64,000 bases of DNA from DASXKD01 sp963762735 (GTDB lineage: Bacteria; Actinomycetota; Actinomycetes; Streptosporangiales; Streptosporangiaceae), in the NCBI GenBank assembly GCA_963762735.1, contig CAVXMG010000009.1, positions 62,001 to 126,000 on the forward strand, read 5' to 3'. Both the position numbers and the translations under genes were made by a program. Below the pieces are notes generated by a model, which was not told where the DNA came from, ran no database searches, and was given only the letters and a program-made list of their open reading frames with translations. Shown here in pieces: positions 1 through 8,976 of this stretch; within the stretch, counting starts at the first letter, position 1, and each line of letters begins with the position of its first letter.

Positions 1-151
1 CGAAGCCATCATGGAGATTGATGACAGAGCGTGACGGGTCGCTGAGGAGCGTAACCAGGCCGGCCATCGGAATATTTGCTCGGGCCCAGGCGATTGGTTT
101 CGTTGAACATGTCTCTGATCTGCGGCGTTGCGGCTGTAGCGAATGACACTC

Positions 152-171
152 GCCTGTGTACGGTAACAGGC
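152..171. promoter_or_regulatory. inverted repeat upstream of lsr2
   Basis: GCCTGT and ACAGGC form 6-base arms around 8 bases, 24 bases before the lsr2 start. It overlaps the likely promoter and could be an operator. Nothing else supports it. Confidence 0.25.
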
Positions 172-195
172 ACCATCGCGGTTGTGGAGGTTGAG

Positions 196-531
196 ATGGC
201 CCAGAGAGTAACCGTCGCGCTGGAAGACGACCTTGATGGCGGCCCGGCGGACGAGACCGTGCGGTTCGGATTCGGCGGTTCGGACTACGAGATCGACCTG
301 AGCAAGAAGAACGCCAATACGTTCCGTAAGCAACTCGCACCATTCATCGAACACGCCCGCAGGTCCGGACGTGGACCTGCGCGGCGGCCTGTGCGTTCCG
401 CGGCGAGCCGCCAGCGCAGCGGCGATATCCGGGCCTGGGCGAAAGACCACGGCATCGCCGTCAGTGAGCGCGGGCGCATACCGGCCAGCGTGGTGGAGCA
501 GTACCAGGCCGCGACGGCCAAGGGGCGCTGA
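196..531 (+). CDS. lsr2: Lsr2 nucleoid-associated protein
   Basis: Lsr2 is the actinobacterial H-NS analogue. It bridges DNA and silences AT-rich, often foreign, genes. The 111-residue product begins MAQRVTVALEDDLDGG, the usual Lsr2 start. The N-terminal dimerisation half (about 1-60) includes the conserved YEIDLS segment. A basic linker follows, then the C-terminal DNA-binding domain with the AT-hook-like RGR (SERGRIPASVV). I chose ATG 196 because GGAGG at 186-190 sits 5 bases upstream; a longer reading frame from 76 has no family support. It stands alone on the plus strand. Confidence 0.95.
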   Translation: MAQRVTVALEDDLDGGPADETVRFGFGGSDYEIDLSKKNANTFRKQLAPFIEHARRSGRGPARRPVRSAASRQRSGDIRAWAKDHGIAVSERGRIPASVVEQYQAATAKGR

Positions 532-608
532 CCCAAAGCCGGCCGGTGGGTGGGCGAGCGCTGCGCTTGCTGCGCTCGCTGCTCGCCTGCACCCCGGCCA
601 CGGCTTGC

Positions 609-833
609 CTAGCTGGTCGCCGCGCGTCGGCCCGGCCGCCGAGTGCGCCGGCGGCTCCATGCTGCCGACAGCCACGCTGAGGTCCGGCCAAACGGCGATC
701 TGCGGTTGGCCGGCGTGCCGCCGCTGCGTCTGTGCGCCCGCGCCTGCCTGGCCAGCCGAACGGCCTGCGCCTCCGCCAGCAGCATGTCCTGCCGCTCGCG
801 CGCCAGCGCTGTCTGTATGTACGGATAACCCAT
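609..833 (-). CDS. small basic actinobacterial protein
   Basis: This 74-residue protein starts MGYPYIQTALARERQ and is rich in Arg and Ala, with a predicted helical LAEAQAVRLARQARAHRR stretch. Short helical proteins of this kind are common in actinomycetes and have no known function. AAGGAG lies 8 bases before the ATG on the minus strand, so this start is convincing. The basic tail past residue 35 is low in complexity. It may be co-transcribed with the tiny frame just upstream (846-962). Confidence 0.6.
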   Translation of the reverse strand: MGYPYIQTALARERQDMLLAEAQAVRLARQARAHRRSGGTPANRRSPFGRTSAWLSAAWSRRRTRRPGRRAATS

Positions 834-845
834 TTTCTTTTCTCC

Positions 846-962
846 TTAACGCTTGACCGGGCTGACGCTGCCGTTGCCCGGTTCGGTGCCTTCCTGCACC
901 TGGTAGATCTCGTCGGCGACCAGGCCGTGGGCCTGGTAGTGGACGGTCTCGGCCGCCGCCAC
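846..962 (-). CDS. possible 38-residue peptide
   Basis: From GTG 962 the frame reads MAAAETVHYQAHGLVADEIY and ends PVKR. Its stop lies inside the ribosome-binding site of the next minus-strand gene (609-833), which suggests coupling. The composition is more protein-like than the surrounding frames. No clear Shine-Dalgarno sequence precedes the GTG and I recognise no family. The frame could instead be the tail of a longer one running antisense to the LuxR gene. Bases 963-1142 hold no other gene that I can support. Confidence 0.3.
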   Translation of the reverse strand: MAAAETVHYQAHGLVADEIYQVQEGTEPGNGSVSPVKR

Positions 963-1142
963 TGGTTGTCGAGCCAGCCCGAACGTATGGCGGCAGGCCG
1001 GTGGGCCGAATCGGGAGCGGTTCCCTAGTTTTGCCGCGGTGCTCCCCGGATTTCGCGCCCCGTTCACCCGAGCTGAACTGATTGCCAGGCAGCGGCCGTT
1101 ATCCCTGGGTGTTGGCAAGCCTGGACACGGGGGACGGACGTC

Positions 1143-3734
1143 GTGCGGTTGTTGGAACGGGAAGCACAGCTCGCCTCGCTGGCGGAGTATGCGGGTGAGG
1201 CGCGGCAGGGGGACGGTCGGCTGGTGCTCATAGCCGGTGAGGCAGGCGTCGGCAAGTCGGCGCTGGTCGAGCAGGCGGAGCGCGGCCTGCCGGAGGCCAC
1301 CTGGTACTGGGGGGCCTGCGACGGCCTGTTCACCCCGCGGCCGCTCGGCCCTCTCTATGACATAGCCAGCGGGCTCGGCGGCGAGTTGCTGGAACTGTGC
1401 CGGGCCGACGCTCCCCGCGAAGAGTTGTTCGGTGCCCTGCTGCGGCAGGTCAGCGTGCCGGGGAAGCCGCACGTGCTGGTCATGGAGGACGTCCACTGGG
1501 CCGATGAGGCCACCATCGACCTGCTGCGTTTCCTCGGTCGGCGGATCCGGGACGTGCCGGTCCTGCTGCTGGCCACCTACCGGGACGAGGGCCTGGGCGC
1601 GACAGACCCGCTTCGCCTCGCCCTGGGCGACCTGGCTGCCCATCGGTGCGTCCGGCGCATCGGCCTGCCGCCGCTCTCCGCGGACGCGGTGGCGGTGCTG
1701 GCCGGCGGGAGCGGCCTCGACCCTGCCGCGCTGCACCGGCTGACCGGCGGCAACCCGTTCTACGTCAGCCAGGCCGTGCAGGCAGGGATGAGCGACGTGC
1801 CGGCGACCGCCCGGGATGCGGTGCTGGCCCGGGCCGCGCGGCTGGGCAGCCAGGCGCGTGCGGTACTGGACGCCGCCGCGCTGATCGGCGCCAGGGTCGA
1901 GGTTGCGCTGCTGGAGTCCGTTGCTGGGTGCCCGCCGTCGGCGATCGATGAGCTGCTGGCATCAGGCCTGCTCACCGGCGACGGCACGGCACTGCAGTTC
2001 CGTCATGAGATTGCGCGGCTCGCCGTGGCGGGAGCGGTGACCGCCCACCGGTGCGCCGCCATCCATGCCCGGATTCTGGCGTCGCTGCAGGCTCTCGGCC
2101 GCGACGACGACGCCCGCATGGCGTTCCACGCGGAGGCGGCCGGCGATGGGGCGGCGGCGCTGCGCTATGCGTCCGCGGCCGCCCGGCGGGCCGCCGCCCT
2201 GGCCTCGCACCGTGAGGCGGCCGCGCAGTTCGAACGGGCACTGCGATTCGCGGACCAGGGCGATCCCGCCACCGTCGCCAGCATGTATGACGGCTTCGCG
2301 TACGAGGCATCGCTGCTGGACCGCTGGCAGGAGGCGGCCGAGGCACGGGGGCGGGCGCTCGCCCTGTGGCGCGAGGTGGGTGACCGGCTGCGCGAGGGTG
2401 ACACGCTCCGCTGGCTTGCCTGCTCGCTTTGTTCGCTGAGCCGCGGCGATGCAGGCGTCGCCGCGGTGCGGGATGCGATAGCGATACTCGGGCCACTGGG
2501 CCCAACCGCGGAGCTGGCCTGGGCGTACGCCAGCCTGGCATCGATGTGGATGGTGCGCGGCGCGAACCGCGATGCCATCGAGATGGCCCACCGGGCGGAG
2601 GCGGTCGCCTGGCCGCTTGGCCTGACCAAGGTGCTCAGCAACGCGCTGAACACCGAGGCGTGTGCCATCCGGGCGATTGGCGGGCAATGGGCGGGCACGC
2701 TGCGCCAGTCCCTGGACATCGCGCTGGTCGGACGGCACGAGGCCGAGGTGGCCCGGGCGTATGTGAACCTGCACGCCAGCTATGTCGCCAACCGGGACTG
2801 GGCCGCTGCCGAACGGTATTTCACCAGGGGCCTCGCGTACTGCGACGACCACGACATCACCACCTACTCCATCTACTCGCGCAGCGAGTGGACCAGCGCC
2901 CTGGAGCGGATGGGCCGCTGGGATGAGGCCGTGGCCATCTGCGATGAGCTGCTGAGCACGGGGGGACCGTCCCCGAACATCCGGCTCTGCCCGCTGCACC
3001 GGCTCGGCGTGATCCAGGCCCGCCGGGGGGAATCCAGGGCCTGGGAAAGCCTCGACGAGGCCATCGGCTGGGCCGACGGGGCCGGTGAGCCGCAGTCGAT
3101 CGTGCCGGTGCGGCTGGCCCGCGCCGAGGCATTCTGGCTGGAGGGCAACCTGGCCGACGCTCGCCGTGAGGCGGAACTCGCCGACGACGTGGCCGACGGC
3201 TGCGACGGATGGGACCGCGGTGCGGTCGCGGTCTGGCTGCGGCGGACCGGCTCGGCCCGGCCGCCGCGCGGTGAGCTCGCCGCGCCTTACCAGCTCCAGC
3301 TCGACCGCGACTGGACCGGCGCGGCCCGCCTCTGGACGGACCTGGGCTGCCCCTTCGAGGCCGGGATGGCCCTGCTCGGGTCGTCCGACGAAGCCTCGCT
3401 GCGCAAGGCGCTGTGGATCTTCACCGACCTCGGCGCTTCGGCCACGTCCCGGCTCACCCGGCAGAAGATGCGTCGGCTCGCGATCCGGTCGATCCCGGCC
3501 GGGCCCCGGACCACGACGCGAGAACACCCGCTCGGGCTGACCCGGCGCGAGCGTGAGGTCCTGGACCTGATCTGCGCCAGGCACACCAACGCGGAGATCG
3601 CCGGGAAGCTGTTCATCTCGGTCAAGACCGTCGACCATCACGTGTCGGCGGTGCTGGCCAAGCTGGACGCGCCGACCCGCCGCGCCGCCGCGACCCGGGC
3701 TGCCAAGCTCGGCCTCACCAGGACGGCCCGCTGA
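1143..3734 (+). CDS. large ATP-binding LuxR-family (LAL) regulator
   Basis: An 863-residue LAL-type transcription factor: an N-terminal STAND-like ATPase, a long helical repeat middle and a C-terminal LuxR helix-turn-helix. Walker A GEAGVGKS is at residues 32-39 and a Walker B-like VLVMEDVHWADE near 111-122. The middle (about 300-750) is Ala-rich and TPR-like. The C-terminus has LTRREREVLDLICARHTNAE followed by KTVDHHVSAVLAKL, the LuxR recognition helices. It begins with GTG; upstream sequence is purine-rich (GGGGGACGG). Such proteins often activate neighbouring genes after binding an inducer; the next gene is a P450-like gene, but no direct link is visible. Confidence 0.93.
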   Translation: MRLLEREAQLASLAEYAGEARQGDGRLVLIAGEAGVGKSALVEQAERGLPEATWYWGACDGLFTPRPLGPLYDIASGLGGELLELCRADAPREELFGALLRQVSVPGKPHVLVMEDVHWADEATIDLLRFLGRRIRDVPVLLLATYRDEGLGATDPLRLALGDLAAHRCVRRIGLPPLSADAVAVLAGGSGLDPAALHRLTGGNPFYVSQAVQAGMSDVPATARDAVLARAARLGSQARAVLDAAALIGARVEVALLESVAGCPPSAIDELLASGLLTGDGTALQFRHEIARLAVAGAVTAHRCAAIHARILASLQALGRDDDARMAFHAEAAGDGAAALRYASAAARRAAALASHREAAAQFERALRFADQGDPATVASMYDGFAYEASLLDRWQEAAEARGRALALWREVGDRLREGDTLRWLACSLCSLSRGDAGVAAVRDAIAILGPLGPTAELAWAYASLASMWMVRGANRDAIEMAHRAEAVAWPLGLTKVLSNALNTEACAIRAIGGQWAGTLRQSLDIALVGRHEAEVARAYVNLHASYVANRDWAAAERYFTRGLAYCDDHDITTYSIYSRSEWTSALERMGRWDEAVAICDELLSTGGPSPNIRLCPLHRLGVIQARRGESRAWESLDEAIGWADGAGEPQSIVPVRLARAEAFWLEGNLADARREAELADDVADGCDGWDRGAVAVWLRRTGSARPPRGELAAPYQLQLDRDWTGAARLWTDLGCPFEAGMALLGSSDEASLRKALWIFTDLGASATSRLTRQKMRRLAIRSIPAGPRTTTREHPLGLTRREREVLDLICARHTNAEIAGKLFISVKTVDHHVSAVLAKLDAPTRRAAATRAAKLGLTRTAR

Positions 3735-3756
3735 CGGCCGGAATTCCCGCTGGCAT

Positions 3757-3772
3757 GCCCTCCTAAAAGGGC
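3757..3772 (+). terminator. weak hairpin after the LAL gene
   Basis: GCCCT and AGGGC pair around CCTAAA, 23 bases past the LAL stop. There is no T run, so this is only a possible terminator. Confidence 0.3.
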
Positions 3773-3942
3773 CCGTGACCTGGGGTGCAAGGCATTCGTC
3801 AAGGTAACCGCAACAGGGATCGCCTGGAATTAGATGGCGGGCGTGCTGTCCCAGCACCCGGGTCGATCCGTTGGGTGCCGGGGCGGCCGCTGGCGCCTCA
3901 GTTCTGGCAGCGAAGAGCTGCGCGGTGCCGAAGGAGTGCCCC

Positions 3943-5299
3943 ATGACCACAGCCAACTCCCCGGCCGACCGGGCCGCCGCAACCCCCCTCACGTTCGCTG
4001 CCCAGCCCGGCGGCGGGTTCCCCGCTGTGCTCACCGAAGACCACGCCGAGGTCGCGGCCCCGGCTGGCGGCGAGCCCATGCGCGTGCTCCATCGGTACGA
4101 GGATCTGCTGAGCGTGAAAAGCTCCCCGGCGTGGCGGATGGCGAACCGGTGCGAAACCCCGCTGACCGGCGCCGAAGTCCCGGGCGATGACCCGCCCGGG
4201 CACCTGCTTGGCATGGACGGCCCAGCCCACCGCAAGCTCCGCCGGACGATCGGGCACCTATTCACCAGTGACGCGGCCGACGCGCTGCGCCCCCGGATGA
4301 GAGAAGCCGCCGCCGGCCTGCTGGACCAGATCGCCCCCCGGGGCACCGGCGATCTGCGGGCCGACTACGCCGAGCCAGCCACCGCCGCCACCGTCTGCGC
4401 CGCCCTCGGGATACCCATCGCGGACTGGGCGCCTATCATCCGGCCCGCCGGGGAGATCGCGTTCGGCGTCGTGCAGCCCGGTGGCGGAGTCATCAATGCC
4501 CAAGCGGCATGGCATGCCATCTGGGGCTACTACGAGGGGATTATCTCCGCCAAGCAGGCCAGCCCCGACGGTGGGCTGGTGACGCAGATGTCTGCGGCCA
4601 TGCAGCGAGCCGGGTACACGCTCGAGGAAATCGTCCGGGCAGTCGCCACCGTCAGCAACGGCGCCACCGCACTGCTGCCGGTCCTGGAACGGGTACTGAT
4701 CTGGCTGCTGCTCCGGCCCGATACCCTCGCCGAGGTGTTCCTGGGGGAACGCACCTGGGCGCAGGTCGTGCGGGAAGCGATCGTGCAGGAGGCCCTGTTC
4801 CCGGTCACCCCGCCGCTGGTCGCCGGCAAGGACGCACGGATAGGCCAGTGCCCGGTGCCCGAAGGGACCCTGGTGCTGCCGTCGCTGGTCTCGGCGGTCC
4901 GCCACCCCCGGGGCGGGGCGTGGCTGGCGTTCGGCCCCGGCCAGCACCGCTGCCCGGGTGACGAGCTCACCCTTGCCGCCCTGGAGGAATACGCGGAGGC
5001 GTTTTTCCGCCGCTACCCGCACACCTTACCTGACCTCGCCGGCGCTGCAATGGCGAGACGGCCCGCTGTCCACCCCGCGGGACGTACGGTTCGCGGTCCG
5101 CAGGTTACCCAAGGGGGATGTCAGGTGGGCGCACGAGACGTGGCGGGGCGGGGGAGACGCGGCGGAACGCGGGAGACGGCCGGGGTCACCGTGGGCAGGT
5201 CAGGCCGGAACACGCTCCCGGTCATCGTGCCCTATGCGATCAGGTATGCCACGTCGGTCTCCAACTTGGCCGGGTCGGGCTCTTGGGAGGGATCGGTGA
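3943..5299 (+). CDS. atypical cytochrome P450, frameshifted near its C-terminus
   Basis: A P450-type monooxygenase fold by sequence. The haem loop is LAFGPGQHRCPG, with the thiolate Cys, and the C-helix region is HRKLRRTIGHLFT. Two core features are unusual. The K-helix Glu-x-x-Arg position reads EAIV. The meander between PEGTLVLPSLVSAVRHP and the haem loop is about 15 residues shorter than normal. The CYP157 family is known to lack EXXR, so this may be a related type. ATG 3943 has AAGGAG 6 bases upstream. After YPHTLPDLAG (about 5040) the family-like end LQWRDGPLSTPRDVRFAVR is in the +1 frame, so the gene carries an indel. The exact C-terminus is uncertain and its 3' end overlaps the convergent gene. 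Confidence 0.75.
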
Positions 5300-5726
5300 G
5301 GTAGTGCTCGGCCCGGCTGCGCCAGGCGGAGCCCTGGGGGGTGTCCCAGGTGTCGAACTGGATCCCCTGCTCCTGCGCCCACCTCTGCAGCGCGGCGTTG
5401 CTGGCGATCAGCCCGTCATAGGGCCCGGTGTGCCTGAGCACGGCGTACCTGCCCCCGGGGAGGATGCCGGGCTGGATGCGGCCGCTGACGGTGACCGGTG
5501 CGGCGACCGGCACCGCCATTTCGATCCGCAGGTCACCCGCCATGTCGATGACGAGATAGCGGATGAGCGGCGGCCCGGCCGGCGTGATGCCCTGGCTGGC
5601 CAGCCAGCCGAACAGCTCGGAAAAGGCGCTGTCCACGGCGCTGGACAGGCCGTCCATGGTGACGGTCATCGGGATGCCGGCGTAGTGCTGTGCGGCGCGT
5701 TCCTGGATCTGCGGCTCCTGGCTCAT
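5232..5726 (-). CDS. GyrI-like small-molecule-binding protein
   Basis: A 164-residue stand-alone GyrI-like (AraC/MerR effector-binding) domain. Typical features are the LFGWLASQGITPAGPPLIRY segment, the duplicated beta-alpha-beta pattern and HTGPYDGL near residue 100. This fold binds hydrophobic or cationic ligands, or inhibits partner proteins. GGAGGG lies 8 bases before the ATG. No DNA-binding domain is present, so it is not a regulator in itself. It runs convergent to the P450-like gene and divergent from the HD-GYP gene. Confidence 0.85.
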   Translation of the reverse strand: MSQEPQIQERAAQHYAGIPMTVTMDGLSSAVDSAFSELFGWLASQGITPAGPPLIRYLVIDMAGDLRIEMAVPVAAPVTVSGRIQPGILPGGRYAVLRHTGPYDGLIASNAALQRWAQEQGIQFDTWDTPQGSAWRSRAEHYLTDPSQEPDPAKLETDVAYLIA

Positions 5727-5842
5727 GTCGTGGCCCTCCGTCGGTTGCGTGCTCTCATGGGACTGCCGGCCGTCCCGGTAATCATCGCTGGTACGGCAAC
5801 CGAACTCCGGAATCCCTGATTTAGCTGCGTATATTCATAGCC

Positions 5843-7456
5843 ATGACCGAGCCAGTGGCCCGCTCGGATGTGCGGATGGCCGAGTTGCTTGCCGTCCTGT
5901 CGCTGGCCGCCGACCTGGGCATGGGCCAGCCGATGGAGCATGTGCTCCGCCAGTGCCTGATCTGCCTGCGGCTGGCCAGGCACCTGAGCCTGGCCGAGGC
6001 CGACCAGGAGGTCGTGTACTACACGGCGCTGGTTGCCTGGGTGGGCTGTCACGTGGATGCCTACGAACAGGCGAAATGGTTCGGCGACGACACGGCGCTC
6101 AAGACCGACTTCCGGCGCGTCGACTTCACCGGCCTGGCCGGACCGCTGTTCATGCTCCGTCATCTGGGCGCGGGCCGGCCCCTGCTGGAGCGGGCCCGCG
6201 TCGGGGCCGCGTTCCCCGGCGAGGGGCGCCGGGCCGCCGAGGCGATGCTGGAGAACCACTGGCTCGCGGCGGACGGCCTGGCGGCGCGGCTCGGCCTGCC
6301 CCAGCAGGTCCGCGACAGCGTGGAGCAGACCTTCGAACGCTGGGATGGCAAGGGCGTCCCCAAGGGCGCCCAGGGTGAGGAGATCCTCATTACCTCCCGG
6401 CTGGTCGCGCTCGCCGACGTGGTCGAGGTCTTCCACCGGGCCGGTGGCACCGACGCCGCGGTCGCGGTGGCACGGCAGCGGCGAGGGACGCAGTTCGATC
6501 CGCAGGTCGTGGATGCCTTCGTTGATCAGGCGGCGTCGTTGTTCGCGGGCCTGGACGAGGCCAGCAGCTGGGACGCTGTCCTCGGCGCGGAGCCGGGCCA
6601 GGGGATGCGCCTGACCGGTGCGGCGTTCGACGCCGCCCTGGAGGCCATCGCCGACTTCACCGACGTCAAGTCGCCGTACACCCTCGGCCATTCGCGCGGC
6701 GTGGCCGGCCTGGCAGGCGAATCCGCGCGTATCTTCGGGCTGGACAGCCAGGCTGCGACGCTGGTCCGCAGGGCCGGACTGGTTCACGACCTGGGCCGTC
6801 TCGGGGTGCCGAACACGATCTGGGACAAGCCCGGCGGGCTCAGCCACGCGGAAACCGAACGCGTGCGGCTTCACCCCTATCTCACCGAGCGCATGCTGGT
6901 GTGCTCGCCCGCGCTCGCCCCGCTGGCCACTGTCGCAGCGCAGCACCATGAGCGCCTGGACGGTTCTGGCTACCCGCGCGGGTTGTCCGGCGCGGCGGTG
7001 AGCCCGGGGGGCCGGGTGCTGGCGGCCGCCGACTTCTACCACGCGCGGACCGAGCCGCGGCCGCACCGGCCGGCGAGCACGGCCCAGGAGGCGGCGGCCC
7101 AGTTGCGAGCCGAGGTGCGGGCGGGCAGGTTCGATGGGGGAGCGGCGGAAGCCGTGCTGTCCGCCGCCGGTCACCGGGCCACCCGCAGGCCCGCCAGGCC
7201 GGCCGGGCTGACCAGCCGTGAGGTCGAGGTGCTCCGCTTGCTCGCCCGCGGCCTGTCGAACAGGCAGATCGCCGAGCGCCTCGGCATCGCACGCAAGACG
7301 GTCAGTCATCACGTCGAGCACATCTACGCCAAGACAGGCACCGCCAACCGGGCGCTGGCCAGCCTGTTCGCGGCCAACCACGCGCTGATAGACGACGCGC
7401 CCGACACCTTCGGCGCCGGTGCCGCCGAGGCTGGCCAGGCAGGCCGCTCGCGCTGA
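5843..7456 (+). CDS. tandem HD-GYP-type phosphohydrolase with LuxR helix-turn-helix
   Basis: A 537-residue fusion. Residues about 20-215 look like a degenerate HD-GYP domain: FERWDGKGVPKG takes the place of HHExxDGxGYP. Residues about 260-400 form a second, intact-looking HD-GYP domain with LVHDLGRLGVPNTIWDKPG and HHERLDGSGYPRGL. The C-terminus (about 455-520) is a LuxR-type DNA-binding domain, LTSREVEVLRLLARGLSNRQ plus KTVSHHVEHIYAKTG. HD-GYP domains hydrolyse cyclic di-GMP or related nucleotides, so this is probably a nucleotide-responsive regulator; that role is inference. No Shine-Dalgarno is visible before ATG 5843. Confidence 0.88.
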   Translation: MTEPVARSDVRMAELLAVLSLAADLGMGQPMEHVLRQCLICLRLARHLSLAEADQEVVYYTALVAWVGCHVDAYEQAKWFGDDTALKTDFRRVDFTGLAGPLFMLRHLGAGRPLLERARVGAAFPGEGRRAAEAMLENHWLAADGLAARLGLPQQVRDSVEQTFERWDGKGVPKGAQGEEILITSRLVALADVVEVFHRAGGTDAAVAVARQRRGTQFDPQVVDAFVDQAASLFAGLDEASSWDAVLGAEPGQGMRLTGAAFDAALEAIADFTDVKSPYTLGHSRGVAGLAGESARIFGLDSQAATLVRRAGLVHDLGRLGVPNTIWDKPGGLSHAETERVRLHPYLTERMLVCSPALAPLATVAAQHHERLDGSGYPRGLSGAAVSPGGRVLAAADFYHARTEPRPHRPASTAQEAAAQLRAEVRAGRFDGGAAEAVLSAAGHRATRRPARPAGLTSREVEVLRLLARGLSNRQIAERLGIARKTVSHHVEHIYAKTGTANRALASLFAANHALIDDAPDTFGAGAAEAGQAGRSR

Positions 7457-7461
7457 CCCAG

Positions 7462-7864
7462 CTACCCGCGTGCGGCCGCTGGCCCGGCCAGCGCCGGCTG
7501 GTAGCCCGAGCACAGGATTCGCATCCAGGCGATGCGCGGGCCGTCGGTGGGCCGTCGGTCCGGTAGTAGGCCTGCTGCTCGACCAGGTAGTCCTGCCCGC
7601 AGCTGTGTACGCGCAGCCGGTAGGCGACGTGCGCACAGTCCGCCACCTGGCCGGGGTCACCGAACAGAGTTCCTCGATGTGTGTCCCGGCATCGAACCAC
7701 TGGCCGAGGATGATCTCCTCGGCTGCCTGCCTGCCGGTGCTGGCCTGCCAGTGCCGGCGTGGGGTCAGTGCCTGGAAGTCGACCGTGTCGGACAGTACCG
7801 CGCAGAGCGCGTCCTTGTCCTGGTGCGCGAGGGCCTGCGCGAAGCGCTCACCTGGCGAAGCCAT
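7462..7864 (-). pseudogene. SnoaL-like (NTF2 fold) protein, broken twice
   Basis: It starts MASPGERFAQALAHQDKDAL with GGAGA upstream, the pattern of small SnoaL/NTF2-fold proteins. After HIEELCSVTP (about 7650) the family-like sequence GQVADCAHVAYRLRVHSCGQ continues in another frame, consistent with a lost base in CCCCGG. It breaks again at 7538-7559, where GGGCCGTCGGT is present twice in tandem (11 bases). Removing one copy restores DGPRIAWMRILCSGYQPALA and a stop at 7462. The tandem duplication looks like a genuine mutation, so this is probably a pseudogene. Confidence 0.7.
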
Positions 7865-7883
7865 CAGGTTTCTCCGGCCGTGA

Positions 7884-8249
7884 TCAGTAGCTGAACGTGG
7901 TCGCTGGCTCATCGCCGATCCATTCCCACAACGGCACCGTGCCGCCGAGCGAGGCGTTCCCCACCAGGCTGTCTTCGGCCAGATGCCGGGAGTTGAAGCA
8001 GATGGGGCACGTCAGGTACCGTCCGCCGGCTTCGGCGTAGCGCTTGGTCAGATCGGCCAGGGGCGGACAGCCCTCGCAGGCCACCCCCTGGGCCACCCCC
8101 GCCAGGGTGAGCCGGACGGCCTCCTTGGTGAGGAACATCAGGGTCGGGCGCCCCTGCTCGGCCGCTGCCACCGCGACCAGGAAGGCCACGGTGACCTTCT
8201 CGGGATCCTCCAGCCCTGTCGTCAAGCTGATAACCGCCTTGCCGCTCAC
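7884..8249 (-). CDS. DsrE/DsrF-like sulfur-relay family protein
   Basis: A 121-residue DsrE-like protein with the family's Rossmann-like start GKAVISLTTGLEDPEKVTVA, LMFLTKEAVRL in the middle and a CPICFNSRHL pair of cysteines near residue 90. Family members bind or move sulfur, or act as small redox proteins. A longer frame begins at 8300, but GTG 8249 has AGGAGG 5 bases upstream and matches the usual start of the fold. It is divergent from the MarR gene at 8431 and shares its promoter region. Confidence 0.83.
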   Translation of the reverse strand: MSGKAVISLTTGLEDPEKVTVAFLVAVAAAEQGRPTLMFLTKEAVRLTLAGVAQGVACEGCPPLADLTKRYAEAGGRYLTCPICFNSRHLAEDSLVGNASLGGTVPLWEWIGDEPATTFSY

Positions 8250-8401
8250 GTCGCCTCCTGCCCGCAGCCGGGCCAGTGTCGCGGCCCGGCCGACTGCCAT
8301 CCCCGTTCGGCGGGCTGCATTACCCGCGTTAGGTAAGAATTACGTGCGCTTTGCCGTTCGGCGCATCGGGCAACTGCCCCATCTTTCGGGTTGGATGGCT
8401 C

Positions 8402-8418
8402 TTTCTTACCGAAAGAAA
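8402..8418. promoter_or_regulatory. probable MarR operator
   Basis: TTTCTT and AAGAAA form an inverted repeat around ACCGA, 13 bases before the MarR start and between it and the divergent DsrE gene. MarR proteins often bind such sites in their own promoters. Confidence 0.45.
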
Positions 8419-8430
8419 TAAACTGAGAGC

Positions 8431-8913
8431 ATGGAGAAGCCAGGTGCCGACGGTCATGAGTTCATGGCGCCGGGGGAGTGGGAGTCGTGGGCCGCGCTGC
8501 TGATGCTGCACCGCACCGTCCTGCAGGATCTGGACACCGAGCTGCGCCGGCGGCACAGGCTGGCGGTCACCGAGTTCGACGTGCTGATCACGTTGTTCAA
8601 CGCTCCCGGCCACCGGCTCGGCATGTCGGCGCTGGCAAGCCAGGCGATGCTCAGCCCCGCGGGCACCACCCACCTGGTGACCCGCCTGGAACGCGACCGC
8701 CTCGTCAGACGTGAGGTCGATCCGGCCGATCGCCGCAAGTGGTTCACGGTCCTCACCGACGAGGGCGACCGGACCTTGCGCGCCGCCCGGCGCACCCACA
8801 ACACCGTGCTGCGGCGGACCTTCCTCGCCGTCACCTCTGCCGCGGACCGGGAGACGCTCCAGCAGCTCTGGCAGCGGCTTTCGAGTTCCCAGCCCGGCAC
8901 CGAGGAGCCGTGA
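8431..8913 (+). CDS. MarR-family transcriptional regulator
   Basis: A 160-residue winged-helix protein. The DNA-binding core is LGMSALASQAMLSPAGTTHL followed by the wing VDPADRRKWFTVLTDEG. The flanking helices (LLMLHRTVLQDLDTELRRRH at the N-terminus and a C-terminal dimerisation helix) are standard for MarR. An inverted repeat directly upstream suggests self-regulation and control of the divergent DsrE-like gene. Confidence 0.92.
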   Translation: MEKPGADGHEFMAPGEWESWAALLMLHRTVLQDLDTELRRRHRLAVTEFDVLITLFNAPGHRLGMSALASQAMLSPAGTTHLVTRLERDRLVRREVDPADRRKWFTVLTDEGDRTLRAARRTHNTVLRRTFLAVTSAADRETLQQLWQRLSSSQPGTEEP

Positions 8914-8976
8914 GGGGCCTGGCCCGGGCGCGGCCGGTCCTTCTTCGCCAGGCGGCGGCACCGCTATTGTCGGCGA

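Noticed and set aside
1962..4346. 794-residue minus-strand frame opposite the LAL regulator
   Set aside because: No recognisable domain, low-complexity, antisense to a certain gene.
5723..7912. 729-residue minus-strand frame opposite the HD-GYP gene
   Set aside because: Only its first 70 residues (the SnoaL-like start) are protein-like; the rest is antisense shadow.
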